Counted from the first letter of the stretch, positions 46,670 to 55,486 are shown. The stretch is 64,000 nt of DNA from Chamaecyparis obtusa (GCA_027943335.1 BSBK01001538.1:496001-560000); one strand, 5' to 3'. Made by a program: numbers and translations. Notes: a model not told the origin generated them from the sequence alone.

Positions 46670-47235
46670 ATTGTGATCTGATTCAACATCACATGATGTC
46701 TATCACAATATGAGAAATGGTGATCTGTTTCAACATCGTAGGATGTATATCACCTTCAGTAACCGTGATTTCAACCTCACATGTTGCCTATCACTTTAAT
46801 AACTGTGATCTGTTTCAGCATCCTTATGATGACTATCACAGTATGAAATTAATCCACCACGAAAGAATTCTTTATCATGATCTGTTTCAGCCATCGCATG
46901 GTCTATCATGATCAATAATTGTGATCTGTTTCAGCGTCACATGATGACTATCACAATATAAGTACCGGTGATCTGTTTCAGCGTCACACGACGACTATCA
47001 CCTTCAATATTTGCGATCTGTTTCAACGTCACATGACGACTATCACAATAGCTAGGTACCGGTGATCTGTTTCAGCGTCACATGACGACTATCACCTTCA
47101 GTACTATGATCTATTTCAGCATCACATGATGACTATCACAGCACGAGATCATGGTCATTTTAAGGAACTCAATCCACCATGTAATAATTCATTTATCATG
47201 ACCTGTTTCAGCCATCACATGAGGTCTATCATGAT
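46670..47235 (-). repeat. Array of 11 covarying stem-loops in element H
   Basis: Units lie at 46670-46709, 46719-46754, 46765-46794, 46802-46842, 46874-46912, 46918-46957, 46967-47002, 47011-47048, 47061-47096, 47104-47141 and 47195-47235. Each has the frame: outer stem, CTGTTTCA, inner stem, ACTA or TCTA, outer stem. Outer stems change but still pair: ATTGTGAT/ATCACAAT, GGTGAT/ATCACC, ACTGTGAT/ATCACAGT, ATCATGAT/ATCATGAT. Inner stems also covary: CATCA/TGATG, CGTCA/TGACG, CCAT/ATGG. Two units have one outer mismatch. The array lies in the 3' untranslated part of the element. Confidence 0.85.
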
Positions 47236-47243
47236 AAAAGATA

Positions 47244-47322
47244 GTTATTGTAAGATCGTCACCTTTCAATAACATCAAAGAATACAAGTGATGATCATTA
47301 GAAGTCGTCACCTCCAGATGAT
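47244..47322 (-). repeat. Two hairpins with TGACGA loop (element H)
   Basis: In the element sense (minus), 47244-47273 forms GTTATTG/CAATAAC with inner AAGG/TCTT around loop TGACGA. Bases 47294-47322 form ATCAT/ATGAT with an inner GAGG/CTTC-type stem around the same loop TGACGA. The same two hairpins, with different stem sequences but the same loop, occur in element G at 54708-54735 and 54756-54783. Confidence 0.75.
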
Positions 47323-47706
47323 ATACACAGGGCCCATAAGGCATTAAATGATTTCATTACTATAATAATCAATTAAATCAAATTTATCTCAGAAGTGTTT
47401 CACCTTCATTAGCGAACTCCCTCTCAATCAATGTGATCAAGATTATCACAAGTTGACTAAACCATTTGCTCCTCTGAAGCTCGAGTTCATCAACTTCTTG
47501 ACCTCTTTGGAAGATGTCAGACTCCCTCTGAATCTGAATTTCATATGCTTTCATCTTGAAAGTATGTCAAATAGTTCATAAAGCTAAAATATCTCGAACA
47601 GAAATACAAATAATAGAAGCATACAAGAATTAACCAATATTATAGCATGAATTGCAAACTTAAAATTCATAGGCATTAATAAAACATGAAAACTTATCTT
47701 TTAGTT

Positions 47707-48204
47707 TCAAATATTTCCTTTAGTCAGGTGAGCCCATATAGGAAATGTCACGCATGAATTTTCAATCAATCCTATGAACAACGATGCAGTGTTGTGAGAC
47801 ACAACTTGCTTCACTAATTTCTCTTCATATCCCTCTACAATCTCGTGAAGAGATCATCTAGATAAGCTGGACACGTTGAAAATAGCATCCTTCCATTCAC
47901 CAATTTTGTCTTCAATATGTGCTGCTACAGAACTTTCGTCAACCTCCGTTTCATTCTGCTACTTCAAGGATGCCAACCCAACACTCCAACCTGTTGCCAC
48001 GGCAGATTGAATACGAACAAGTGCTGTGAATGCCATTGTATTATATTTGCATTCCCATCACCGCATGAGGCTTTCATTTGCGTGGTACACAGGGGATTCC
48101 CGACAACATGCTTCGTTTATGAAACTACATTTCACAGTGGCATACAAGTGTTTGCTGAGTCGCGTATATCCTTCTGACAACCAAAACATTTTGGAAATTG
48201 TCAT
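47707..48204 (-). pseudogene. Possible captured coding segment in element H, unrecognised
   Basis: On the minus strand from the ATG at 48204 one frame of 166 codons reaches a stop at 47707 with only three internal stops. Its composition is protein-like: HLYATVKCSFINEACC, MAFTALVRIQSAVATGWSVG, SLHEIVEGYEEKLVKQVV, FIGLIENSCVTFPIWAHL. Upstream in the same frame another stretch (about 48390-48600) reads DWDGDTFASGKSSLYVRR and NVEYVFVDAKLANGLFKV. I do not recognise the protein, and it is not a retroelement domain I know. It may be a host gene fragment picked up by the element, or an old element-specific ORF. Confidence 0.4.
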
Positions 48205-48720
48205 GTATATCTTGATAACTTAAATCGCTTCCGTCCATTGTTGCTTTCGGAAGTTTAATCATGGCGACCAGAATACCCTTCTGCTAATTCATCGAATACA
48301 TAGACATCCTTCCTTCTACTTACTTATTCTTCTATCAACATCTGCCCTTCCTTTCCTCGCTCAGAATTCCTTCATGACCAATACAACTTAATCGTGAATG
48401 AAGGTTATAACTTTGAATAGTCCGTTTGCCAACTTTGCATCGACAAATACATACTCCACGTTCCGCTGTTGACACCAATATGGGTCATCTGAAGTTCTTC
48501 GAACATATAGGCTAGACTTCCCACTAGCGAAGGTGTCTCCGTCCCAATCCGAGACTTGTAGAAATTATACAAATTCAAACATTTTATTATTTTCTCCAGA
48601 CTGATACAAATTCCAATTCCAAATCTCCATTCGATCCATACTGGAGCATGTTATTTTCTTCAAATCTCCTTGGCGTGCCCAAATCATCCTTCAAGCGGGT
48701 AAGCTTTATGGAAGGAACTT

Positions 48721-48733
48721 GGCTCCGATACCA
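48721..48733 (-). promoter_or_regulatory. Primer binding site of element H
   Basis: The minus strand reads TGGTATCGGAGCC directly after the LTR end, a one-base variant of the initiator tRNA-Met site TGGTATCAGAGC. It fixes the orientation of H as minus. Confidence 0.88.
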
Positions 48734-48921
48734 TGTTAAGTTTTAGGAGATAGATTGCAAATGTAATGGCATTGTTATATTGTCTATGTTTTCCAAATGC
48801 ATCGATCTCTTTGTACTTATACAAGACAATGATAAGAAGAGACATGTCTTTTAAAGGGACATGTCTATTCATTAATCTTTATTAATTATTTAACTATATA
48901 TTAATATATATAAATAATATC

Positions 48922-49006
<85 letters not shown>

Positions 49007-49143
49007 AATATGATAATAATCCACTTATATAAATTATATGGATATATATAGTAATTATAATACGTATTATTATTATTACATATATATCGATTTGATAATT
49101 AAATAACAATGATTTTATCTGAACGAAGCTACATTCCTTAACA
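48734..49143 (-). mobile_element. 5' LTR of element H with (TA)n expansion
   Basis: A 410-base LTR, 54 bases longer than its partner. Almost all the extra length is a long TA run at about 48925-49003. Outside the run the two LTRs differ at only one or two sites by eye (for example ACGTATT versus ACATATT near 49062), so the insertion is young compared with element E. Confidence 0.92.
48925..49003. repeat. (TA)n microsatellite
   Basis: About 39 uninterrupted TA units inside the right LTR of element H. The partner LTR has only a short run at the same place, so the expansion happened after insertion. Confidence 0.95.
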
Positions 49144-51737
49144 AATGCAAAAAATGCAAAGGGAAAGGGCAAAACTATCCATGAGGGCAGCCATTTCTGA
49201 ATCTCAAGGTATCCCACTGTCTCCTTTTTAAGAATCATTTATTATTTTCTAATCACCATTATTAGTTTAGATTTTGCTAAAACAATTCAGACTCAACTCA
49301 ATATAAAGGACTGTAATGAAATAATGTGGGTTGTGACTAGGTATCCTAGTCAACCTTGAAGAAGCAACACTTGAGGGCATAGTGGGCTATCTTCGTGGCC
49401 CCACATATCCACAAATCCAGTATCCCCTCAGCCACCACTTTTGTTACTTTTAGTAGACCACCACCATCAATGCCACAATCATCTTCTATAGATAGATTTT
49501 TTGTGCTAGAAACACACCTAGAGCACAACCATCATTGGAGGGTACTGGGTGGAATAGAGATGTGCATCGGCAAATAGACATTCAATGTGCCAATTTCTGG
49601 TACTTCAATAACATCCTCTTCAATGTTGCAGCAAGTCCATATTGGCTGAATTTTGTTACCAGAATTACTGTGGCAAATAAGAGCTACAAGGCGCCTTCTC
49701 CTGCAAACTTGAGTGGGTGGTTAGTTCACTTGTTATAATTTTTAAATGTTTTATAGTTTTACTTATTTTTGTTGAATGTAAGTTATTTTTTTAATCAAAA
49801 TTGTGTACTTAACTTTAATTTTACTTTGTACTTGTAGGTTGCTTACAGATGCAGTTTCTAGGGCTAAAAATGTGGTAGAAGAGCAAAAAATACAATGGAA
49901 ACAATGTGGCTACACCATTCTTTCAGACAGATGGCAAAAAACGCATCATCATCACTTTTTTGGTTTCTTGCATGGATGAAGTGGTTTTTTTGAAATCATT
50001 GGATGCCCCCAAAAAGGTAAAGACAGTTGAAACTTTGGCTCTAATGTTCGAGCAAGTTGTAATGGAGGTGGGGATTGATAATGTGGTGCAAATCATAACT
50101 GACAAAGAAGCAGCACATGTGGTAGCATGTAGGATCCTCCAAGATAAATATAGTACATTTTTTTGTTCTCCTTGTGCAACGCATATCCTTGACCTTCTTT
50201 TGGAGGACATAGGAAAGCTAGATTGGGTGAGACCGATTGTAGAGGATGCAAGAAAGATAACACAATACATCTTCAATCACCCTTGGGTTCTTCGCTTGAT
50301 GAGAGAACACACCCAAGGGAAGGAGTTGGTTAGAGAGGGAGTCACAAGGTTTGCAACAATTTTCTTTATGTTGCAAAGTATTATTACTTCTTTAATGGCT
50401 TTGAAGCAAATGTTTGTGAGTCGAGCACGGCTAGACTCAAGTTATTCAAAGAAGCTTGATCGAGAAAGTGTTGCATACATTGTCTTGGACAACCAATTTG
50501 CACAAAGTGCTATAGAAATTGTGAAGGTAACTTGGAAACTTCAAAAGTTGAATATTTAATTTTTTGTATTCAAGAATCAAGTCTTTCATTATTAATTTGT
50601 AACTCTACTCTCTAATGATTAATGATAATCTTTTTCTACTTTTCAATTGTAGGTGTCGGGGCCCTTGGTTAGAGTTCTCTGCTTGGTAGATGGGGATCCA
50701 AACCCCAATGGGGTATCTTTATGGGGCCATGGATAGGGCCAAAGAGGCTATCAAAATTTACTACAAGGGGGACAGCCTCAAATTTGACCCCATATGGGAA
50801 ATTATTGATAGGAGCTGAAACAATCAGCTCCACCAATCCATTCTTGTGGCAAGGTACTTCCTCAACCCTCATTTACGCTTCTCTCCATCCTACTCGAATC
50901 CCAATGGAGAGGTCATGGAGGGTCTCACTAAATGCATGCAGAGGATGGTACCCGAGGTTGAGGTGAGAGACCTCATTGTGTCTAAAATGGACATGTATCA
51001 AAATGCAGGGGCAAGCTATTCTCTTCAGACATGGCAAAGAGAAGAAGAAACACTCAAACCCCAGGTACAATATTTGGATTTTTGGAGTCTTTCACATGCA
51101 TGATAAGTAGATAAAAGCTAAGTTACTAAAATATGTTTTCACCTTGCTTTCTAACTTTTTAATATTTTATTTTGCAAATGCTTGGTGGCGAAATTGGGGT
51201 GGAAATGCCCTAAATTTGCAAAGACTTGCCCTTTGAATCTTATGCCAACCTTGTAATTCATCCAGTTGTGAGCGCAATTGGAGCTTGTTCGAGGCCACCT
51301 ACATGAAGAAGAGTAACAAGTTAGCACAAAAACGATTCAATGACCTTGTCTTTGTGCAATATAACCTTTTTCTCTGTGTAAGAAAGGCAGAGGAAACACC
51401 AGCCGGTCCACTTGATTTGGATGACATAGATCCTCACTGTGATTGGCCATCACAGAAGCAGCCTCCATTGTTTACAGAGGGTGAGATCTACGATTTGGAG
51501 ACGCACGCTATGGAGGGTGGACTCACAATGGGATTGGATGACATTCAGGAGGATGAGGAGGTTGAGGATGATGAGTCATTGCTAGTGTTAGCATCATCTA
51601 CATCAAGGATAGAGGTTGGGGCACAACCAGTTGTGCAGAGGGAGGAGGCACAACCACAACGGACTTCTAGGGCTAGACCCCCTACCACTCCAGTAGTTTT
51701 TAATAGCGTCATTGGTAAGGGGAAGAGGAAGATGTAG

Positions 51738-52089
51738 ACTATTTTGATGTTGTACTTGTATTTACTTATAGTTTTACAAAGACAATTTGCTATTTTTAGT
51801 TTGCTTTAGAGTTTAGACTATTAGGCTATGGCTATTAGCCACCAACATTCCATATGAGGATGCGATTTTATAGTTTATACCCTATTTGCATTTAAATATA
51901 TCTAGACTCAGCTTGTTTGTTTCGTTTACTCATTTACTAACTCATTAGATGCATCTCCTCATTGAATTTTGAAAAAAAAAAAAGCAATTCTAACTAAATT
52001 TAAGTATTTTTTTAAGTTCCCGATATTTTTGCTGATAAGTTGCAGATTTATCTCCAATATTTTTTTTGACCTTGTAGGTAAGTTGCCGA
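51738..52089. other. hAT 3' flank
   Basis: A/T-rich untranslated sequence follows the transposase stop. GCTGATAAGTTGC (52028) and GATTTATC resemble motifs at the left flank (45231-45420) and may be subterminal transposase-binding words. No gene is seen. Confidence 0.35.
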
Positions 52090-52645
52090 TAAAAAATTTT
52101 CAACAAGGGTTTTGCTCGATTTTTCCTCAAAAATCGTGATCAATCATTTTTCATTTTTTGCACAATTTTTTCACACAAAAATTGTGGGATCTTTCTCTAC
52201 AAGAGGGTTTTCTTATTTTTTCCACAAAAAATCATAACTGATGTTTTAGTGTTTCTAATTTCGATCGATTTTTCTCCTCAAAAATCTTGTTTGGTTTTTT
52301 TTAATTTTCTCCTTTAAATCAATTTTGGGTTTTTTCAATTTTCTCCTTAAAAATTGTTTTTAGGTTTTATAAACTTTTCCTTAAAAAAACTGTAAGAATT
52401 ATAATTTTTTCCTAAAAAAGTTATTGTTGGGTTTTCCAACTTTTCGCCTAAAAAAATCAAGCAATTGTTTAATGGGTGATCTCAGCATCACATCAAGGGT
52501 TTAGCGATTTTATCCACAAAAATTATGGTTTCTTGTAGCCTGTTTTGGGTTGTTGTAGTCATCTACAAAAGCTTTTGCCAATTTTTTGAACAAAGCCATG
52601 TTTGCTTTTCTCAAGTATTGGAGGGTTTCATAATTTTCTCCTCAA
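52090..52645. repeat. Series of short T-rich/A-rich hairpin repeats
   Basis: A motif of the form ATTTTTCTCC(T/A)CAAAAAT recurs about ten times (for example about 52109, 52158, 52215, 52270, 52308, 52343, 52375, 52408, 52441, 52508, 52638). Each has a T-run and an A-run that can pair around a CTCC or similar loop. Spacing is 30-60 bases. It lies in the leader or interior of a decayed retroelement fragment (L). Confidence 0.55.
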
Positions 52646-52905
52646 AATTGTGTTTTTAGTTTCAGAAGTTGAACTTGGTGTCTTTGGCTATAGGGAGGGA
52701 CAATTTTATTTACCCAACATCAGGTTGGAAGGATTTTAGTTCTCTTGGTCATATCCAAAAATCTTGTAGAATCAAGGAGGGTCTCAGCAGCAGGCTCATT
52801 TTGCAGAGTGTTCTATGCATTTGTGACGAGAAAGGGGGGCAGCCTTCTATGCATTTGTGACCAAAAGACCTGCAGATTGTCTTTTGTAGGTTTGTTAGAA
52901 CAATG

Positions 52906-53086
52906 ACCATTAAGGGAGGGTATTAAAATAGGGTAATGTTTCTTTAATGGTCATCTTAGTTAGTTTAGGTGATTTCTATTTCCGACTTCTATTTACGTTT
53001 GTTTCTTTTAGAAACATCGTAATGTAATTGCCTATATATTGCAAACTCCATCTTCATCATTGAATATACAATTACCATCACAATTA
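52906..53086 (+). mobile_element. Polypurine tract and LTR of fragment L (K-like family)
   Basis: ACCATTAAGGGAGGG (52906-52920) is identical to the polypurine tract of element K and is followed by TATTAAAATAGGG, so this LTR also starts TATT. It contains GTAATTGCCTATATATTGC, a likely TATA region, and probably ends CACAATTA near 53086. The start and polypurine tract match K, but the body differs, suggesting a related family with TA-type ends. No coding sequence for L is recognised upstream. Confidence 0.6.
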
Positions 53087-53223
53087 ACTATTCTTTTCTT
53101 TTTCTTATGTGGCAATTGTTTGTGTTATTATTGTTTTTTAATCTTCTTTTATGGTGGGGTTTTATCTTCTCTTACGGTGGGGGGCATTGTTGATGTTATT
53201 AGCTTATGTCGGATATACATACA

Positions 53224-53265
<42 letters not shown>

Positions 53266-53326
53266 GTAATATAAATTGCATCGATTAATATTATATTAAC
53301 ATATGCTAAAGGATTATTAATGTGTT
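53087..53326. other. Intergenic with (TA)n at 53229-53263
   Basis: T-rich filler between fragment L and element G. The TA run covers about 17 units. No gene is seen. Confidence 0.5.
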
Positions 53327-53663
53327 TGCTGTCGGCATTATGCAAACGAAACAGTGCATACTAAACGGTATGAAAACCGTGAGGTGCCATCGTGCACCTC
53401 CACGATTGGCATGACTCCATGAGGAGTCACGTCCATCGTGGGGGCGCCTCCATGATAGGCACTCCTCCTTGTATATATAGAGTCACTTCGATGTGCAGAA
53501 GATACGGCGAACAACATACATAATACAGTGAAGTAACTGTATATTCTGCAGATCAATTTGAATATATATAATATATTTCTGAGATCACATCTAATTTATA
53601 TTAAATTCATTTCATGCATATATATATATAACAGCAATTATATTTCTGATCAGTTTTACAACA
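53327..53663 (+). mobile_element. 5' LTR of element G
   Basis: A 337-base LTR starting TGCTGTCGGCATTATGC and ending TTTTACAACA directly before the primer site. It has a likely TATA box TATATATAGAG at 53474. Between 53381 and 53460 lie GC-rich hairpins: GAGGTGC/GCACCTC (53381-53400) and TGACTCC/GGAGTCA (53412-53429). The start position is inferred from the ending and the TG dinucleotide. Confidence 0.65.
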
Positions 53664-53675
53664 TGGTATCAGAGC
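53664..53675 (+). promoter_or_regulatory. Primer binding site of element G
   Basis: TGGTATCAGAGC immediately after the LTR end, complementary to initiator tRNA-Met. Confidence 0.88.
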
Positions 53676-53753
53676 AAGCATAAGGAGATCCAGATCAGAA
53701 TTATATTAAAAGAACTCATTAGATACATACGTATTTCTTTTGACATAATCAAA

Positions 53754-54569
53754 ATGGTGAACGGAATGAAGTTGGAAGATCGTCTCGAGGGAGCATCAAA
53801 CTATGTAGCATGGAAACTACGAATGATGCTCACATTCAAGGAACTTGATCTAACAGCAACTTTGGAGAAACCCAAGACTGAACCAAGTAAGAATGAGGAT
53901 CAAAACAAGTTAGACGAAGACAATATCAAAGCAATGAAGTTGTTGGTAGATGGAGTAAAAGATCACTTAGTGCCAATAATCATCAGATTAGAAACAGCAC
54001 GTGAAATGTTTGATGCTCTGAAAGTTATGTATGAGATTAACAACACAAGCAGAGCACTTACTCTAAAAAGTCAATTACACCAAATAAAAATGAAACAAGG
54101 AGAAACTATATCATCTTATTTCATGAGGATTACAGACTTGAGAAATCAACTATCCGAAATTGGGTACTCTTTTGATAACAAGGAATTATCAATGATCGCA
54201 CTCAACGGACTACCACTATCATGGGAATCCTTCATTCAAGGAGTTAGTGCTCGATCTAAAATTCCAAAATTTGATAGATTAAAAACAGACTGCATTCATG
54301 AAGAATCTTGATTGTTAATCAGAGGAGTAAATATAGAATCCACAAATGAAGAAATTCAGATTCTCACTACTAAATTAAAAAGGAAAAAGGAAATGAACTC
54401 AAATGGCAAACAGTCGTTCAAGAAAACTAGAGGCCCATCTACAATACAATGTTATAGATGTGACAAATATGGTCACACTGCATTTAAATGTCCTGATAGG
54501 CTTAAGATTCAAGCTTCCCTTGCTGAAGCCAGTAATTCAGATGGGTATTCAGAGAAACTTGCTTTCTAA
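53754..54569 (+). pseudogene. Copia-type Gag of element G
   Basis: The ATG at 53754 opens MVNGMKLEDRLEGASNYVAW, with the copia Gag start motif L-x-G-x-NYxxWK. The domain continues through ALKVMYEINNTSRALTLKSQ, MKQGETISSYFMRITDLRNQ and ELSMIALNGLPLSWESFIQ, the typical UBN2 Gag pattern. A TGA at 54309 interrupts it; the same frame continues (LIRGVNIESTNEEIQIL) to one zinc knuckle CYRCDKYGHTAFKCPDR at about 54450-54500 and a stop at 54567. Gag would package element RNA. With one stop in 272 codons it is better preserved than most genes here. No protease follows: after the stop the sequence goes directly to the hairpin region. Confidence 0.9.
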
Positions 54570-54589
54570 AGAACTTCAGATATCTTGTG

Positions 54590-54783
54590 ATTAAGAGGGA
54601 GTTCACTGATGAAGGTGGAACATTTCTAAGGTAAACTTGATATGATTGTAATAATTGATTATTGTACTAATGAAAATATTTATGTTATTTTTGGGCCCTT
54701 TGTGTATATCATTGAAAGTGACGACTTTCGATGATTTTCACTTATGATTTAAAGGTTGTTATAAGATGACGATCTTATAACAA
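54590..54783 (+). repeat. TGACGA-loop hairpins in element G
   Basis: At 54708-54735 ATCAT-GAAAG pairs with CTTTC-ATGAT around TGACGA. At 54756-54783 an 11-base perfect stem TTGTTATAAGA/TCTTATAACAA encloses the same loop TGACGA. The upstream purine word AAGAGGGAGTTC (about 54592) and the GGGCCC block are shared with element H. The stem sequences differ from those in H while the loop is the same. Confidence 0.8.
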
Positions 54784-54852
54784 TCTATCTATGTCTTCAT
54801 GGTAAGTATTATGTATGTAATACTAGTGCACATACTGTGTTAAGACATTTCT

Positions 54853-55222
54853 GAGCACTTGGTGAATATCATGCGACTTGATATTCAAGAGGCCAATGCT
54901 CTTGATAATCACTTTGGGCAATTGGTGAATATTTGTGAGTTGTATTCTGTAGGCCATTGCTCTGAGTAATTGGTGAAGTATCATGAGACTTGATACTCGA
55001 GAACCATTACTCTTAATATCAGTAAAATGATATGAATGTATGAAGTGATTATTACACTCACTTTGAGTACTTGGTGGACATCATGAGACTTGATATTAGT
55101 AGGCCATTACTCTGAGTACTTGGTGAATATCATGAGACTTGATATTCAGGAGGCCAATACTCTTGATAATCATTTTTTAAGTAATTGGTGAAGTATTATG
55201 AGACTTGATACTCGAGAACCAT
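54853..55222 (+). repeat. Array of covarying stem-loops in element G
   Basis: Units lie at 54853-54901, 54916-54962, 54964-55012, 55065-55112, 55114-55162 and a truncated one from 55179. Outer stems: GAGCA/TGCTC, GGGCAA/TTGCTC (one G-T pair), GAGTAA/TTACTC, GAGTA/TACTC twice. A second tier TTGG/CCAA or TGG/CCA is in every unit. Inner stems: GAATATC/GATATTC, GAATA/TATTC, AGTATC/GATACT. The apical loop ATGAGACTT is nearly constant. The last unit is cut at ACCAT by the start of element F. Confidence 0.85.
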
Positions 55223-55484
55223 TGTTGTCGGCATAAATGAATGGATGGGTGTAATAAAGTTATGTTATGTTAATCTCGGCAGTTAGTAACCGAGACCGTT
55301 ACGACGCGACGATTGGTCGTGACCCTTCGGGGATTATATGTATACACTTGTTCTTGTGTTGTGGACACGAATGGAATGGACAAGCTCTTATGTTATGAAT
55401 GAAACAACTTATTGTCTTCTATGCTGCGCACTTGAATATCTGCTTGTGGTTACATATCTGTTTGTTACCCCACGAGGGTAAACA
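55223..55484 (+). mobile_element. 5' LTR of element F
   Basis: It starts TGTTGTCGGC and ends GGGTAAACA (ends TGTT...AACA), short for a gypsy LTR. The preceding ACCAT is the expected target sequence from G; its duplicate should follow the 3' LTR outside the window. A TATATGTATACAC word at about 55335 may be the TATA region. Confidence 0.75.
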
Positions 55485-55486
55485 TC

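Larger units (their letters stand above)
46251..49143 (-). mobile_element. LTR retroelement H without pol, inserted in the hAT gene
   Basis: Direct LTRs (46251-46606 and 48734-49143) have perfect ends TGTTAAG...CTTAACA. On the minus strand the primer site TGGTATCGGAGCC follows the right LTR, and a polypurine tract AAGAGGGAG precedes the left one. The interior has no Gag, RT or integrase that I recognise. It has a possible captured coding segment (47707-48204) and a hairpin array (46670-47322). Flanks share only AAT, so the target duplication has decayed or was altered. The interior near 47260-47460 is homologous to element G at 54590-54780 in the reverse orientation. Confidence 0.88.
45938..51737 (+). 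pseudogene. hAT transposase gene, intron-bearing, interrupted by element H
   Basis: Exon 1 starts at MANRDTSTTGS and encodes a BED zinc finger (CIKCEKIISGGISRLKYHL, then H-x-C spacing). It is cut at 46250 by element H and resumes at 49144 (MQKMQRERAKLSMRAA) to a donor at 49209. Later pieces: about 49386-49724 (linker SSSIDRFF; DUF659 start NNILFNVAASPYWLNFV); 49838-50526 (CGYTILSDRW, then a frameshift, then ITFLVSCMDEVVFLKSLDA, CATHILDLLLEDIGKLDWV, GVTRFATIFFMLQS); 50653-51064 (YGAMDRAKEAIKIYYKGD, with a stop); and about 51178-51737, the hATC dimerisation domain (QRLAL, CERNWSLFEATYMKK, KRFNDLVFVQYNL) and an acidic tail. The last acceptor reads TTTGCAA where CAG is expected. The enzyme would cut and paste the element; this copy is dead. 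Confidence 0.9.
53327..55222 (+). mobile_element. Gag-only copia-like element G, cut by gypsy element F
   Basis: The 5' LTR (53327-53663), primer site TGGTATCAGAGC, a copia-type gag and a 3' untranslated region with hairpin arrays follow in order. There is no protease, integrase or RT. The 3' LTR is absent because element F inserted at 55222/55223 in the last hairpin unit; the rest of G should lie beyond the right edge of the window. The 3' region shares order and sequence blocks with element H (GAGGGAGTTC, GGGCCC..TGTGTATATCAT, TGACGA loops), although their LTRs differ. Confidence 0.8.

Noticed and set aside
46670..47235. CRISPR array
   Set aside because: Units are imperfect, contain internal stems, have no unique spacers, and lie between plant LTRs.
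46246..49148. Target-site duplication for element H
   Set aside because: CCAAT on the left and AATGC on the right share only AAT; I could not support a 5-base duplication.
49346..49528. Minus-strand frame in the hAT gene
   Set aside because: Shadow of the plus-strand linker between BED finger and DUF659.
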